DNA from: Adineta vaga
Lineage: Eukaryota; Rotifera
Direction of reading: 5' to 3'
NCBI GenBank assembly: GCA_021613535.1
Contig: CP075492.1
Coordinates: 18,848,001-18,912,000, forward strand
DNA: 64,000 bases
Shown here: in pieces, positions 34,803 through 45,975 of the stretch
Layout: each line of letters starts with the position of its first letter
Numbering within the stretch: the stretch's first letter is position 1
The notes under the pieces: model-generated
What the model saw: only the letters and a program-made list of their open reading frames with translations
Told to the model about the DNA's origin: nothing
Databases searched by the model: none
Translations under genes and position numbers: made by a program

Positions 34803-35600
34803 TTAAACTTTTAATTGTTCAACTCTATTAACAAGTGTTGGTAAAGTTGTTGCAGCTGTTCCACCTAAATATTCATAATTATTTAATCGAGAAAAATTTG
34901 TTCTTTCTAAATTAATATCAATTAATGTTGCACCATTATGTGCAGCTAATTCAGGTAAACCAGCAGCTGGATAAACTTGTGCTGATGTTCCAACAATAAT
35001 CATAACATCACCTGATTCTAATCTTCTTGTTGCCATTTCTGCACCTAACCATTGATCTCTTGGTAAACTTTCAGTAAACAAAACGCAATCAGGACGTAAT
35101 GTTGAATGACAACCTTCAATTTGACATCTTGGAGATGTTCTTGGAAGATTTGTTTCACTATGAAAATCATAAATATGACCATTTGTTATACATCGACTAC
35201 GTCGAACAGTTCCATGTACTTCAAATACATGATCAGAATTAGAACCAGCTTTTTGATGTAAACCATCAACATTTTGTGTTATAATTGACATTTCTGGACA
35301 TAATTTTTCTAAACGAACAAGTGCTTGATGACCTTCATTTGGTTGTGCATCACGTATTGGATTATAAAATACATCAATATATTTACTCCAAGCAAGACCT
35401 GGTGTCCATTTCCAACCAATTGGTGTACCAAACCACCCTAATACAATAGTACCAAGAAGACCATTCCATAAACCACTACCACCACGAAATGTTCCAATAC
35501 CAGATTCTGCTGACATACCAGCACCAGTAAAACAAACAATACGTTGTGCATTAGCAAGAATTTGTGCACATTTTTCTAACATATCAGAATTTGTTGTCAT
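34803..35600 (-). CDS. SIR2-family NAD-dependent protein deacylase
   Basis: An intronless 265-aa frame, the size of a bare sirtuin catalytic core. Motifs are IVCFTGAGMSAESGIGTFRG (NAD binding), TQNVDGLHQKAG, FEVHGTVRRSRC (catalytic His), IIVGTSAQVYPAAGLPELA, and LIDINLE near the C-terminus. Cys-containing segments RSRC and RCQIEGC lie where the zinc ribbon is expected, though the first CxxC pair is incomplete. The family removes acyl groups from lysine using NAD+. There is no targeting sequence or SIRT1-like extension. The compact intronless form could reflect acquisition from a microbe, which is common in bdelloids, but this needs a tree. Telomere-like hairpins flank it on both sides. Confidence 0.9.
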   Translation of the reverse strand: MTTNSDMLEKCAQILANAQRIVCFTGAGMSAESGIGTFRGGSGLWNGLLGTIVLGWFGTPIGWKWTPGLAWSKYIDVFYNPIRDAQPNEGHQALVRLEKLCPEMSIITQNVDGLHQKAGSNSDHVFEVHGTVRRSRCITNGHIYDFHSETNLPRTSPRCQIEGCHSTLRPDCVLFTESLPRDQWLGAEMATRRLESGDVMIIVGTSAQVYPAAGLPELAAHNGATLIDINLERTNFSRLNNYEYLGGTAATTLPTLVNRVEQLKV

Positions 35601-35743
35601 TATTAATTTATTTTAATAACTTAATCTTTGGATTTGAAGATTGATATCACAGTGTTTTATTCTTCTATTACGAGCATAAAGCTTAAGTTCTATTGTTAAT
35701 CGTTCTATCCAGTAAAAAATATATATTCACAGATGTCGCATAT

Positions 35744-35790
35744 TGGGTGTGAGTGTGTTTTACATCTTATTCGTCACCACCCACCCTCAA
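35744..35790. repeat. Telomere-like hairpin, copy 7
   Basis: TTGGGTGTGAGTGTG is imperfectly inverted as CACCACCCACCCTCAA. It lies about 145 bp upstream of the sirtuin start. Confidence 0.6.
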
Positions 35791-36179
35791 GATTTAGAAT
35801 TTTTTATTAAATTGATTGAATAGTAATCTTAATTTTGTTTAGAATATATCCTTATAAAAAAACAGAGATGCCTGACTTGAGCATGAAACATTTGTTTATT
35901 ATGAAGGAAAAAGCAGATGGTTTTCTTTCATATAATTTCTCAAAATAGAATAAAAATATACTTCACCTACAATATGTTGCTCATTAAGAAATTATAATGT
36001 ATTATGACTTTTTCAATGCTTTTATACAATATTAGCACATTGTTTGCGTAATTTAAAACTTTCTATACATAAAATTTCGTTATTTATCATATTGATTCTT
36101 ATAATTTACTGAATGTTTAATAGACAATAATCAATCATTTTACTTAAGCAAAAGTAAGAAAAATGATTAAATATAATTT

Positions 36180-37462
36180 CAAATTAAAATAATTATATAA
36201 TGAATAAGATGATGATGTTCGATTTGTTGATAATAAATTTATAGAAATTGAAGTTTTCGTTGTTGTTGTTGTTGTTGATGTTGACGCTATTTTAAATGAA
36301 AACATGAATGTCTTTCTTTGGAGAATTATATTTTTTGAAAAAAAAGCAATTTCTTCTTACTTATTGTTGTTGTTGTTGTACCGATCATTGTTGAAGCTAG
36401 CAAATAAAATATTGACTATTTTATAAAATAAAATAAAACTTACAACAATTTATATTAAATTTTTGAATTCGACTATTATATGTATCAGCAACATAAAGAT
36501 TTCCTTTAGAATCAAACCGAATACTAAAAGGATAATTTAATTGATTTGGTGCTGAACCATATGAGTTACCATACCAGCTATAACTGAACCATAATTTTCT
36601 CCAATAATCCATCGTACAATTCGACTATTTCCAATATCAACAATAAACATTGTTTTATCTCTATCGACAATTATGTTTGTTGGATATGATAATTGATTTA
36701 ATTCATTTCCTTCTATTGTTGATTGTCGAGCAACAGTTGTACCTCTTGTTGTACCTTCAAACCATCTTTGTATTCGATGATTTTTTCTATCAGCAACATA
36801 TAATGTATTAGAATCATCAATATCAACAAATAAACCATATGGATCATCAAATTGATATGCTTCCGAACCACATGCAGTTCCGGCAATCAATGTTGCATTT
36901 GTTAATGACATCTATTTCAAAATACGACAATTACCTGTATCAGAAATCCAAAGAAATAATGTTTGAGGTTGAAGAAAAAATCCAACTGCAGAATATATTT
37001 GATTTATTGAAGGACTCGAACGATTTCTACCAGCTACAATTATTGGATTTGATGATCTTGGTGACCATTTCGTTATACGACTATTTGCACTATCAATTAT
37101 ATAAATATTTCCATTAAAATCAATTGTAAATGCATCCACTAAACAAAAAAGAAAGAGACATAAAATATTCTTTTTATTTATTGAAACATTTTACTAAAAA
37201 TAAATTGACTGACATTAGAAGATCCATAACTTCCACTAATAATTGTTATTCCTTGTATTTGATTGACATTAAATAATTGTACACGATAATTTCCACCATC
37301 TAATACATAAAGTGTATCATTTGAACTAATCCATATATCACGAGGAGTAAATAATCTAGATAAACCTGAACCACCAAAACCTTGACACGATCCAGCCATT
37401 GTTGTTGCATTTAATGACCAATTTGCTGATGGACATAGAATTAATGACAAAATTTTATTCAA
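36180..37462 (-). pseudogene. Secreted-type NHL-repeat protein with Thr-rich tail, two lesions
   Basis: The minus-strand pieces read in order as an NHL propeller: TMAGSCQGFGGSG and YVLDGGNYRVQLF, then a GT..AG intron (about 37140-37192). IDSANSRITKWSPR and ISDTGNCRILK follow, then TAG at 36912-36914. MSLTNATLIAGTACG, VADRKNHRIQRWFEG and VDIGNSRIVRWIIGE come next, then a one-base loss near 36560, then GNSYGSAPNQLNYPFSIRF and VADTYNSRIQKFNINC. Further short exons are rich in ACA/TCA codons (Thr/Ser), a common stalk in this family. The stop sits where NHL blades usually have Trp or another residue before the next strand. Restoring one A would return the last blade to frame. Expression of a full product is unlikely. 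Confidence 0.75.
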
Positions 37463-38441
37463 TAAACATCTTTAAACGAAGAAAAACAAAAATTTTCCAT
37501 TATTAATCAAGTTTTTTCTGTCATTGTTAAACTTACAAATGAATAATTTGAATTTGATAAAATAAATTTTATTTAATAAGCATTTGCTTTTTTCAAATCT
37601 AAAGTTTCATCAATCGAAATTCAAACAAAGTCTCAAAAAAGGAAAAGTTTTACCTAATAAATCTTTTTGTTAATAATTAGATAAATATTCCAGAACACAA
37701 AAAATTGTCGGAAAAGGCGCGATAAGAGATTAAATAAAAAAACCTCGCAGTTTTAAACAATCTTCTATTGCTTTGAATGAGTGAGAAAATCTACCCTTCT
37801 TCATATTCCGATGTTCTAAGAATGAAAATGATTTTTTCCCATTGTTTTTCTCGGTGAAACCGGAGAAGAAAGGTTGTACTCGTTTTAAAGGATCTTAAAA
37901 ATCACATTTCTTTACTAGGGTATGTAGGAAAAATCTTCTCAGAAATCTCGGTAATGTCTTTCTTACAGTTAAACTTACCGTTATGAGAATCGAGAATAAT
38001 GTTCAAATAGTATGAATATATATAATATTTCAGACTTTGCTTTTATGAAGTACCAATATTGTTGGATTACCCTATATATATATATAAGAAAACAATTGAA
38101 AAAGAAAAGCAAACATTTATTTCTTGATTAAACCATCAATATTCTTTTCCTTCGTTTGGTGACTTTCTTGAAAGTAGAATTACCTTACACATGTTTATCA
38201 GGAGAATTGAATAAAGAATTTGTTGTTCTAGAAAAAACATTTTTTTGCTTCTCATATCCTTAAGTGAGTGAAAAAAAAATTGTTTTTTGAAAACTATAGT
38301 TGTTGAACAAGAAGCAATGGAATAGCATTTATTGATGAAATGACATACGGCTGTTGAGATATTGAAAAGAATTTTTAGTTTAGTATTATTACGTTTTTAT
38401 TCTAGATATTTTACTCTTGTGAATATGAGCATGGCATTTAA
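37463..38441. other. Intergenic
   Basis: AT-rich, including a TA run near 38072-38087. No gene recognised. It presumably contains the missing 5' exon of the NHL relic and the promoter of the two-TM gene. Confidence 0.35.
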
Positions 38442-39746
38442 TTGAATCGATATACATATCTACACTCTCACGACATGCATATTGATCTTTATCAATCGTG
38501 GCAGCGACTACGGTTTGCTTCTCAAAATTACAACATATTTCCATCGATTCCACCCACAGAAGATGAATATGAACTACGTAATCAACGTATATCCACACGA
38601 TTATTCATCATTCTTCTCATTCTATCATTAACTATTCTTCTCCTTTACACATCATTAATTAATATTACACAATCTATCACTGTTAATTCACCAACAATGA
38701 CACACTACTTACAATTATATTCAACATATTCACAAACATTATCATGTGATTGTAAACAGATAACAATTAACAACGCAAAATTTCTTCATATAGAATATAC
38801 ACTTCATGAAATATGTAATAGTGTCTTTACTACTCAAGATTGGTTTGATTATCTTAATTATGGACGAGCAGGTATCTTCATTGTCGTCGATTTTACATAT
38901 ACCGGTGGGTTTACTTTTCAAATACTGGATACATTCTGTAAATTAAGCCTTCAAACTATTCAGAATAGCTTAACACAATTCTATTCAACTGATTATGTTA
39001 GTTCATCGGTTACATCTTCAAAACTATTTCAATATCAAATTGAATCACTTATTTCTCAATTTATTTCATCAACAACTAGCAATCTTTTATTATCAATTTT
39101 ATCAATTCGACAAATGATTCAAGCTAATGGTTTGTTCTCAGCATTAGGAACAAACTATCGACTTTATTTGCGTTATGATTCTATGGATTTATCAGTACAA
39201 ACATACAACAATTGCAGTTGCTCCACGTCAGCTAAATGTATCTATTAATCTGCAATCTACAATGGTTCTAACACAATAAAATCATTCGTTATTCCAGGTA
39301 TGTATATTGGATGTTATATTGTTGAATCAGTATTACAGTCGGATCTTCAATGTTGGTATAATCAAACATGTATAAATCAAGTTCAATCGTATTTCACTGA
39401 ATTTTCATCAATGAATGTTACAGCTCTAAATGAATCACTATTAGTTGAATTTATGGTAAATTCAACGATTGAAGATATTCTGAAGAAATTAATGGTTGAA
39501 AAATGGTCGTCATCAATAATGTATGAAAATTATTATAATGAATGTGCATCAACACAATGTCTTTATACTTATGTATCGAGGAATGGTGGTATTTCTATTA
39601 TTACAACAACCGTAGGACTAATTGGTGGTTTAATAAAAGTATTAAAATTGAATCTACCACGATTGGTTACTTTCATCGTTTTCTGTATTAGAAAGTTTAA
39701 AAGAAGACATAGACATAACCGTGTGATAGCTATCGCTCAAAACTAA
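38442..39746 (+). pseudogene. Two-TM ectodomain protein with one in-frame TAA
   Basis: The reading frame runs 38442-39746 with a single interruption, TAA at 39246-39248. The N-terminal region is cytosolic (FPSIPPTEDEYELRNQRIST). TM1 is RLFIILLILSLTILLLYTSL. A large Cys-containing ectodomain follows (LSCDCKQITINN, NNCSCSTSAKCIY, stop, SAIYNGSN, LQCWYNQTCINQVQSYF, YNECASTQCLYTYVSRNGG). TM2 is ISIITTTVGLIGGLIKVL, ending in a basic tail (RKFKRRHRHNR). I have seen similar two-TM architectures in rotifer proteomes, but no function is known to me. The topology superficially resembles DEG/ENaC-type channels without their motifs. The lone stop could be a nonsense mutation, an assembly error or read-through. 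Confidence 0.65.
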
Positions 39747-40080
39747 CTTTAAATATTCATTTTGAATCAATAAAATATACTAGCAACATCATTATTATTA
39801 TTCTGAAATTAATTCGTAATCGATTTACATATATGTTTTCAAGAAATTGTACTTTATCCATTAACTGCTTATACTTTTCTTTGAAGTCAATCTTTATATT
39901 TGTTAAATATTGTATTCAAGTAACAGGAATTCATGCTTTTGTTCCTTAATAAATCTGCTTTATTCATTATCAAAATTTCGAAGATGTTTATTTTGTTTTT
40001 TCAGAGATCAAAACAAATCTCAATTTGGTACCAATTTCTACTAAATACCTGATCGCTGATATCTGGCTTTAAAGGAAATC

Positions 40081-40140
40081 AGAGGGTGTGGGTGTGGGTA
40101 TAACATATTAACACATGCGTCTCACACCCACCCACCCTCA
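40081..40140. repeat. Telomere-like hairpin, copy 8
   Basis: AGAGGGTGTGGGTGTGGGT pairs imperfectly with CACACCCACCCACCCTC-like sequence around a loop of about 20 nt. It lies between convergent genes (the two-TM relic and the peptide precursor). Confidence 0.7.
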
Positions 40141-40604
40141 TCCATATCGTCTTTATACATATTTTTGTCATGTATCATATAATACGGTCATTGATCTTTT
40201 TTAAAATTTATTATATCATTCCTTGAATTTATTAACTTATTCTTCATCAACTCAAACTTCTTCTTCTAAATCTACAAAATAATGAAATCAAGACAAAATG
40301 ACTTCACAAAATCAACTAAAGGTCTGAAAGAACTTAAGTCTTTGAGTAACAAAACTTATGTATATTCTTTCTAATCTCGATTTTTTTGTTCTTTATGCTT
40401 TAAAATGTAGAACTCTAATGAGTTTTTATGTTATAACAAACGCTTTGACGACTCAACAAGACAACTTAATTATGCAATTCTTTATTTATTATTTTAATTA
40501 AGCACATTAGTAATTTCTTTCAAATTACATCGGCCTAGTCGATTATTGAGAAGCAAAATGAAGCTGCTTATTTTTCGAGAGATAGTTTAGTCAATTTTCG
40601 ATTG

Positions 40605-41396
40605 TTATTTACCCAAACTACCAGCTGTATGCTGAATAACGGCTTTTTCAGCTGAATCACGAACCTTTGTCCACCAGCTTCTCTGTTGAGGTGTAAATGA
40701 TTCCATTAATTGGGTTTTGGCTTCATCGACATTATCAGGTAGAGATCGTTTTCCAAACAGGGCACCAACTCCGTAGGAAATAGCAGGGCCCTTAACGGAA
40801 TCACGAATATTTGTCCATAAGCTTCTCTGTTGAGGTGTAAATGATTCCATTAATTGAGTTTTGGCTTCATCAACATTATCAGGTAGAGATCGTTTTCCAA
40901 TCAGGGCACCAACTCCGTAGGAAATAAGAGGGCCCTTAACGGAATCACGAATCTTTGTCCACCAGCTTCTCTGTTGAGGTGTAAATGATTCAATTAATTG
41001 AGTTTTGGCTTCATCAACATTATCAGGTAGAGATCGTTTTCCAATCAGGGCACCAACTCCGTAGGAAATAAGGGGGCCCTTAACAGAATCACGAATCTTT
41101 GTCCACAAGCTTCTCTGTTGAGGCGTAAATGATTCCATTAATTGAGTTTTGGCTTCATCGACATTATCAGGTAGAGATCGTTTTCCAAACAGGGCACCAA
41201 CTCCGTAGGAAATAGCAGGGCCCTTAACGGAATCACGAATATTTGTCCACAAGCTTCTCTGTTGAGGTGTGAATGATTCGATCAATCTAGCTTGAGTATC
41301 ACGAATTTCATCATTGAGTACAGGTGTTGCTGTTGTTGTATGAATACAAGTTACAACAATTAAACATAACATAGCCATTGTAATAAAGTTACGCAT
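40605..41396 (-). CDS. Multi-copy prepropeptide with GKR amidation/cleavage sites
   Basis: A single exon of 263 aa. Residues 1-23 are a signal peptide (MLCLIVVTCIHTTTATP). The rest is five tandem units of about 48 residues. Each unit has an acidic lead (SLPDNVDEAKTQLMES), then FTPQQRS, then a slightly basic amphipathic segment (LWTKIRDSVKGPLISYGVGA) ending LIGKR or LFGKR. Gly-Lys-Arg is the standard signal for dibasic cleavage and C-terminal amidation. The fifth unit diverges (DSAEKAVIQHTAGSLGK) and stops at Gly-Lys, also compatible with amidation. Units 1 and 4, and units 2 and 3, are near-identical. Acidic spacer plus basic peptide is seen in neuropeptide and antimicrobial precursors, and I cannot tell which this is. 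Confidence 0.8.
   Translation of the reverse strand: MRNFITMAMLCLIVVTCIHTTTATPVLNDEIRDTQARLIESFTPQQRSLWTNIRDSVKGPAISYGVGALFGKRSLPDNVDEAKTQLMESFTPQQRSLWTKIRDSVKGPLISYGVGALIGKRSLPDNVDEAKTQLIESFTPQQRSWWTKIRDSVKGPLISYGVGALIGKRSLPDNVDEAKTQLMESFTPQQRSLWTNIRDSVKGPAISYGVGALFGKRSLPDNVDEAKTQLMESFTPQQRSWWTKVRDSAEKAVIQHTAGSLGK
40641..41330 (-). repeat. 144-bp tandem repeat within the peptide gene
   Basis: Four to five direct copies of a 144-bp unit (48 codons) differ at only a few positions. Most changes swap L/W, K/N, L/A or I/F in the peptide. The terminal copy is the most diverged. The high DNA-level identity points to recent unequal exchange or gene conversion. Confidence 0.85.
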
Positions 41397-42886
41397 TTTT
41401 CGTTAGCGTTAGAATCGACGATATTTTGTGAGTGAGTGAATGAATTTGACTGGACGATTTTCGTACGTTTATATAGCTTTCGTAATTCCTTTTGCTTTCG
41501 AAAAAACTGAATATTTTATTTTAGTTGAGTTGTTTTTTTATTATGTGTTGAATAAGAATAAATAATTAAAGGAAGTGTTTTGCCGAGCTATTTGCATAAA
41601 TCAATGACATGGCAAAGTAGAGCGATTAGTCGAATAATTATTTATCGAATAAATTATACGTCGAATTAGAGAATGATTTTTCAATACATTAGTGATGGTT
41701 CTGCCGCTGAAGAAGCAGTGAATGAATAATAATTCATAGACAGACGGTTAGTCGAAGAATATTTCATTTGAATATTTTTCGGCCATATAGTTGTTTTGTC
41801 AACAATTTGTGTATGTGTTGAACTAGTGTATCATACTTTATCATTGGATGAAAAACGAAAGTATAGTTTCCTCGTAAGTAGATTTTTCTGATATAAGTCC
41901 ATTGCAAATATTCTTGGAATGTATTTTTCGATATCACGTATATTACTGTTTCTATTACTTTTAAATATAACACTATATACATATAGAAATAGTAATATTC
42001 CTATGTTAGTTTTGATAATTTCGAAAGAATAAAGAAAATCGTTAAAATTGACAAAATATTGAGTAAATTCAAGAAACTAGTTTTTTTCTTTTTGACAAAT
42101 TTTGAAATATTCTGATTCTCCGATCGAGATTATTCATGTAGTTAAAAATTATTGAGTTGTATCGAACTCACAAGAATATTCACCTATTTATTATTAAAGG
42201 AAATAGTTAATTAAAAATAAACAACATCGTCGGTTCTTTTAAATGAGTTTTATATTCAATTATATCATAACTATCGTTAATACATTTCATATAAATTATT
42301 TCATGTACATATTTACTATTTGTTTATGTAACATAACACGATAAGAATATATGAAGTTAATTTTACGATAGTGCATTGTAGAACATCTGCTAATAGTCGA
42401 ATCTATGTATTATGATATGTTCTATGATTTCGATTCAACATAGAAATATATGGAAATGAATAGTTATTCTCTTATTGTCATTTCATATTCTATAATCATC
42501 AAATTTTTATCAATTTCAATTAAATTTTCACAATCATTGATACACAATTCATAGTTAATGTTTGTAGATTATCATAGAAAAAGTATATTTTCTAATAAAT
42601 CACAATCCAAATCCTATTTTCCATCGTCTTTCATTCAATAATTTTCCAAATGTAACTTCTTAAATGTCTTTATATCGAAGAAAACATTGCTTTTCGAGAG
42701 AAAATAAGTCTTTTCTTTGTTTTATCGACTTCATCAATTTAAATTTCATTTCTTTTAACATATTCAAATAAATTAATGTCTAAATATATAGAACGAAATA
42801 AAGATGAGGTGTATAATCATCTATCGATTTGTATCAATTTTAGTTCATTAACTAAACAATTCTACGTTTACTCAAATTCGATATGT
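41397..42886. other. Intergenic
   Basis: AT-rich. The first 150 bp should contain the promoter of the peptide gene (GTTTATATAGC near 41467 could be its TATA element). No other gene recognised. Confidence 0.4.
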
Positions 42887-43645
42887 TTATGAAATGATAT
42901 TGTAAGAAATTCTTTCGATATGCTGCTCAAAAGTTCTACTTTCATCTCTTGGCCAACCATTAATGACATGTTCTTTGATTTCAGTATCATTTCCATAAAT
43001 TTCAACCTAAAAATTCATCAATATCTCTTTGGAAATATCGAAGTTTTAATAAAAATGCATAAAATATGTTCATAATATTTTCACTGTTCCTTTTGTGATG
43101 AAATTATTCAAAGAGAAAATTTCGATATCTTTAGTGTCATTTTGTTACTTTTCAAATTCAACATGTTTCAGAACAATCATTCTATTTCGAGATGTTGAAT
43201 ATTATGAAATCAGTTTCCTAGGGGGATTGAATTGTGTTCAATTCGGTTTATCTATCAACACAAAGACAATAAGTGATGAGGATGAAGAAAAGAATATGAT
43301 TTCATTAGGAAATTTCGGGAAAATCGAGCGGAACTTTATCTATGTATTCAGTGTATTTGGTAATTAGTTGGAACTAATTTCACATTGTTCAGCATCACAG
43401 AATCGGAAATATTCTCTTTATCTCGAATCTTCTTACGAAAATAGATGAAACTTCCATTGTTATAACAATGAAATACATCTTCACTTACTGCGTTTTCAGA
43501 CTGAAATTTCTTCAAAACTGCAATCGTTTTCTTAAACGATTCAAAAGTTGTTTTCTATCGTTGATCAATTATTGAAATACTAATCTGAAGATGTTCGATC
43601 GTTTCATTACTGACAATAAAGTCGAATTTATCAAAATGTTCAAAG
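42887..43645 (-). pseudogene. Unassigned decaying gene downstream of NHL copy B
   Basis: Minus-strand coding-like pieces: FDKFDFIVSNETIEHL, then IIDQR with TAG at 43555-43557, then KTTFESFKKTIAVLKKF, VSEDVFHCYNNGSFIYFRKK and IRDKENISDSVMLNNVKLV. A final exon after a TTTTTAG acceptor (42887..43006) reads VEIYGNDTEIKEHVINGWPR, DESRTFEQHIERISYN, then TAA. Codon texture and a terminal splice acceptor suggest a former gene. I do not recognise it. A plus-strand 90-codon frame overlaps it and is probably a shadow. Confidence 0.45.
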
Positions 43646-44201
43646 AGAATCAACTTTTGTAAATATTTCATAGAAAATCCTTTGAATCGAAATCAATGTT
43701 TGATCATTTTCAATCGACATTTGATCAAAATAAACAATTTCAGTGATCAAACAAATACATTTTTGTTATTTAGAAAAATCAAAAGAAATTTTTGAAGAAA
43801 ATTTCACATCGAATTTATTCTTCTTCTTCGATCGTTTCTTTTCTTTTTCAAAATCTTTCAAAATCAATTGCATTTGATTTCTCATTAAAAACACTTTGAA
43901 ATCACATTGAAAGAAACAATTATAAAAAAACGAAAGAAAATTTTTGATTGAACGAACATTATTATCATACCGAAGCATTTCTTTTACCTAATTTCATTTC
44001 AGTTTAACAAAAATCGTTTTCCACGACAAGAAAAATTCTTTGACAAAACAATTTCAGCGAAACAAATCAACTTTTCCGTTTTTTTCATCGATATTCTTTT
44101 AGAAAAAACAAAAAGATTTTCTCAATTTTATTCCGAAAAAAAAATTTTTTTCTTTTTCAAAGTCAAAATCAAATCTTTTTGTTTGAAATGCAAAGTTCAT
44201 T

Positions 44202-45975
44202 TCAATTAATTTTATCAAATCGAACAATTCGATCATTCCAACAATCTGAAACATAAAGATTTTCTTCGAAATCAAATGATAAACCAACGGGACCATTCAA
44301 TTGGTTTGATTGACTTCCTTGGCCATTTCCACCAACAACAATCGAACCTTCTTCATCTCCTTCACACCATCGCATTATTCGATCATTGTCACAATCTGCC
44401 ACATAGATTTGATTCCATTCATCAACAAACAATCCTTCAGAACAACTCAACTGATTGTGATTGTTTCCTTTACCATTTCCTCCAGCCATAACAATTCCTT
44501 CATTTGCATATTTTTTCCATTTCATCACACGATGATTCAGAGAATCTGAAACATAAAGAGATTGATCTTTATCAACAAAGATGAAAGAAGGAGAGTTGAG
44601 TTGATTTCGTTGATTTCCTTCTCCATTTCCACCTGCAACTAATATTCCTTTTTTGTTTTCATTCATCTTTTCTAAATTCCATTTTCTCACTTCATTCTTC
44701 TCTCGATCAGAAACATAAAGAAATCCATATTGATCCATTGTTAAACGAGAACAGGAAATATTTTGAATGAGAATTTGTTGTTTTTGATCTCGTGACCATC
44801 GCATCACTCGTCTGTTGTTTTGATCAGCAATAATGATTGAATGATTTTGTTGATCAACAATCACATCTGTTGGCCAATTCAATTTATCCATTCTCTCTCC
44901 TTGTCCATTTCCACCCGCAATGATTTGTCCTTGTTTTTCATCACATCTCCCTTTGACAATACGATGATTCAACTGATCAGCAACGAAAATGGATTTGTTT
45001 TCATCAACAAAGATTCCACAAGGACTAGAGAGTTGATTTAATTGACTTCCTTTCCTATTTCCTCCCGCAACAATTTTTCCATTTTGTTGAAATGTTGATT
45101 CTAGAAAATGAAGAGAAAAATGTAAAGATTTTTTAGAAGAAAGACGACTCTTCTTTTCTTTGTTTTGATTTCGCTTTGGAAGAAAGAAAAATCTATTTGT
45201 GATTTCAAAAAATAGAAATGAAATTGAAAGGTTCCTGGATTATTTCATTGAAACATTTGATTTGAGAATTCGTTTCCTTTCAGAAGCAAAATAAAGAAAC
45301 TTTACTTTTTTGCTGAATTGATGAACTTTTCGTTGTTGAATTGTTGAAATGATTTGTTGATGATAATTGCGAATTATCTAATGCAGAAAGAAAATTCAAA
45401 GAAAAGTTTTTATTGACAACTTTTCAAAACATAAAGATTCGATGATTAAATTTTTACATACTCGTTGATAAAATAACTGAAATTTCCTTAATAAATCCTT
45501 GACAATGTTCTCGGACTGAAATATTTGATGGATTATTCAGTTCTTCATTCATTTGATTTAATTTTCTTCTTAAATCCTTCAAATCAATTTCATTAAATTC
45601 ATTTTCTCGTTGAATTTCTTTGATTTGTTCACATAATTCACTTAACTTTTGTTCGATCTCTCTAGGAGATGTTTTGGAGTGTTCTAAAACACTTTGTCGA
45701 CATTTTTCAGCTGTTTGCTGAATAATTTGAATTGAATTTGTTTCCCATTGATCAATTTGTTTGATCAATGAATGATTTAGTGGATTTGGTTTTTGATCGT
45801 TGATCGTATGTCTAAATTGATCATAATCATTGATAATAAAGTTTAATTCTTGATTTAATAATTGTTGATGTTCATTGAAATCTGTTTGACAAAATTCTTT
45901 TGAACAACCTTTACATAGAATTGTAATTTTCTTATATTTCAAACATTTGAAACATTGTGTTGTGTTGTTTGCCAT
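44202..45975 (-). CDS. B-box-like / coiled-coil / NHL protein (copy B, inverted)
   Basis: Two exons, 45462..45975 and 44202..45100, with a 361-nt GT..AG intron and intact frame, giving 470 aa. Both exon lengths match copy A measured from its second ATG (514 and 899 nt). The B-box-like finger is CFKCLKYKKITILCKGCSKEFC. The coiled coil and six NHL blades follow copy A almost residue for residue (YVADCDNDRIMRWCEGDEEG, YVSDCWNDRIVRFDKIN). It probably has the same adaptor role. Differences cluster in the first NHL blades (QLNHRIVKGRCDE against YDNHCIVEWECDE), where this copy has lost the conserved Trp. The opposite orientation to copy A creates a 20-kb-spaced inverted duplication. Confidence 0.88.

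Noticed and set aside
43095-43367. 90-codon plus-strand frame
   Set aside because: Lies opposite coding-like minus-strand pieces that end in a proper splice acceptor and stop; no recognisable motif.
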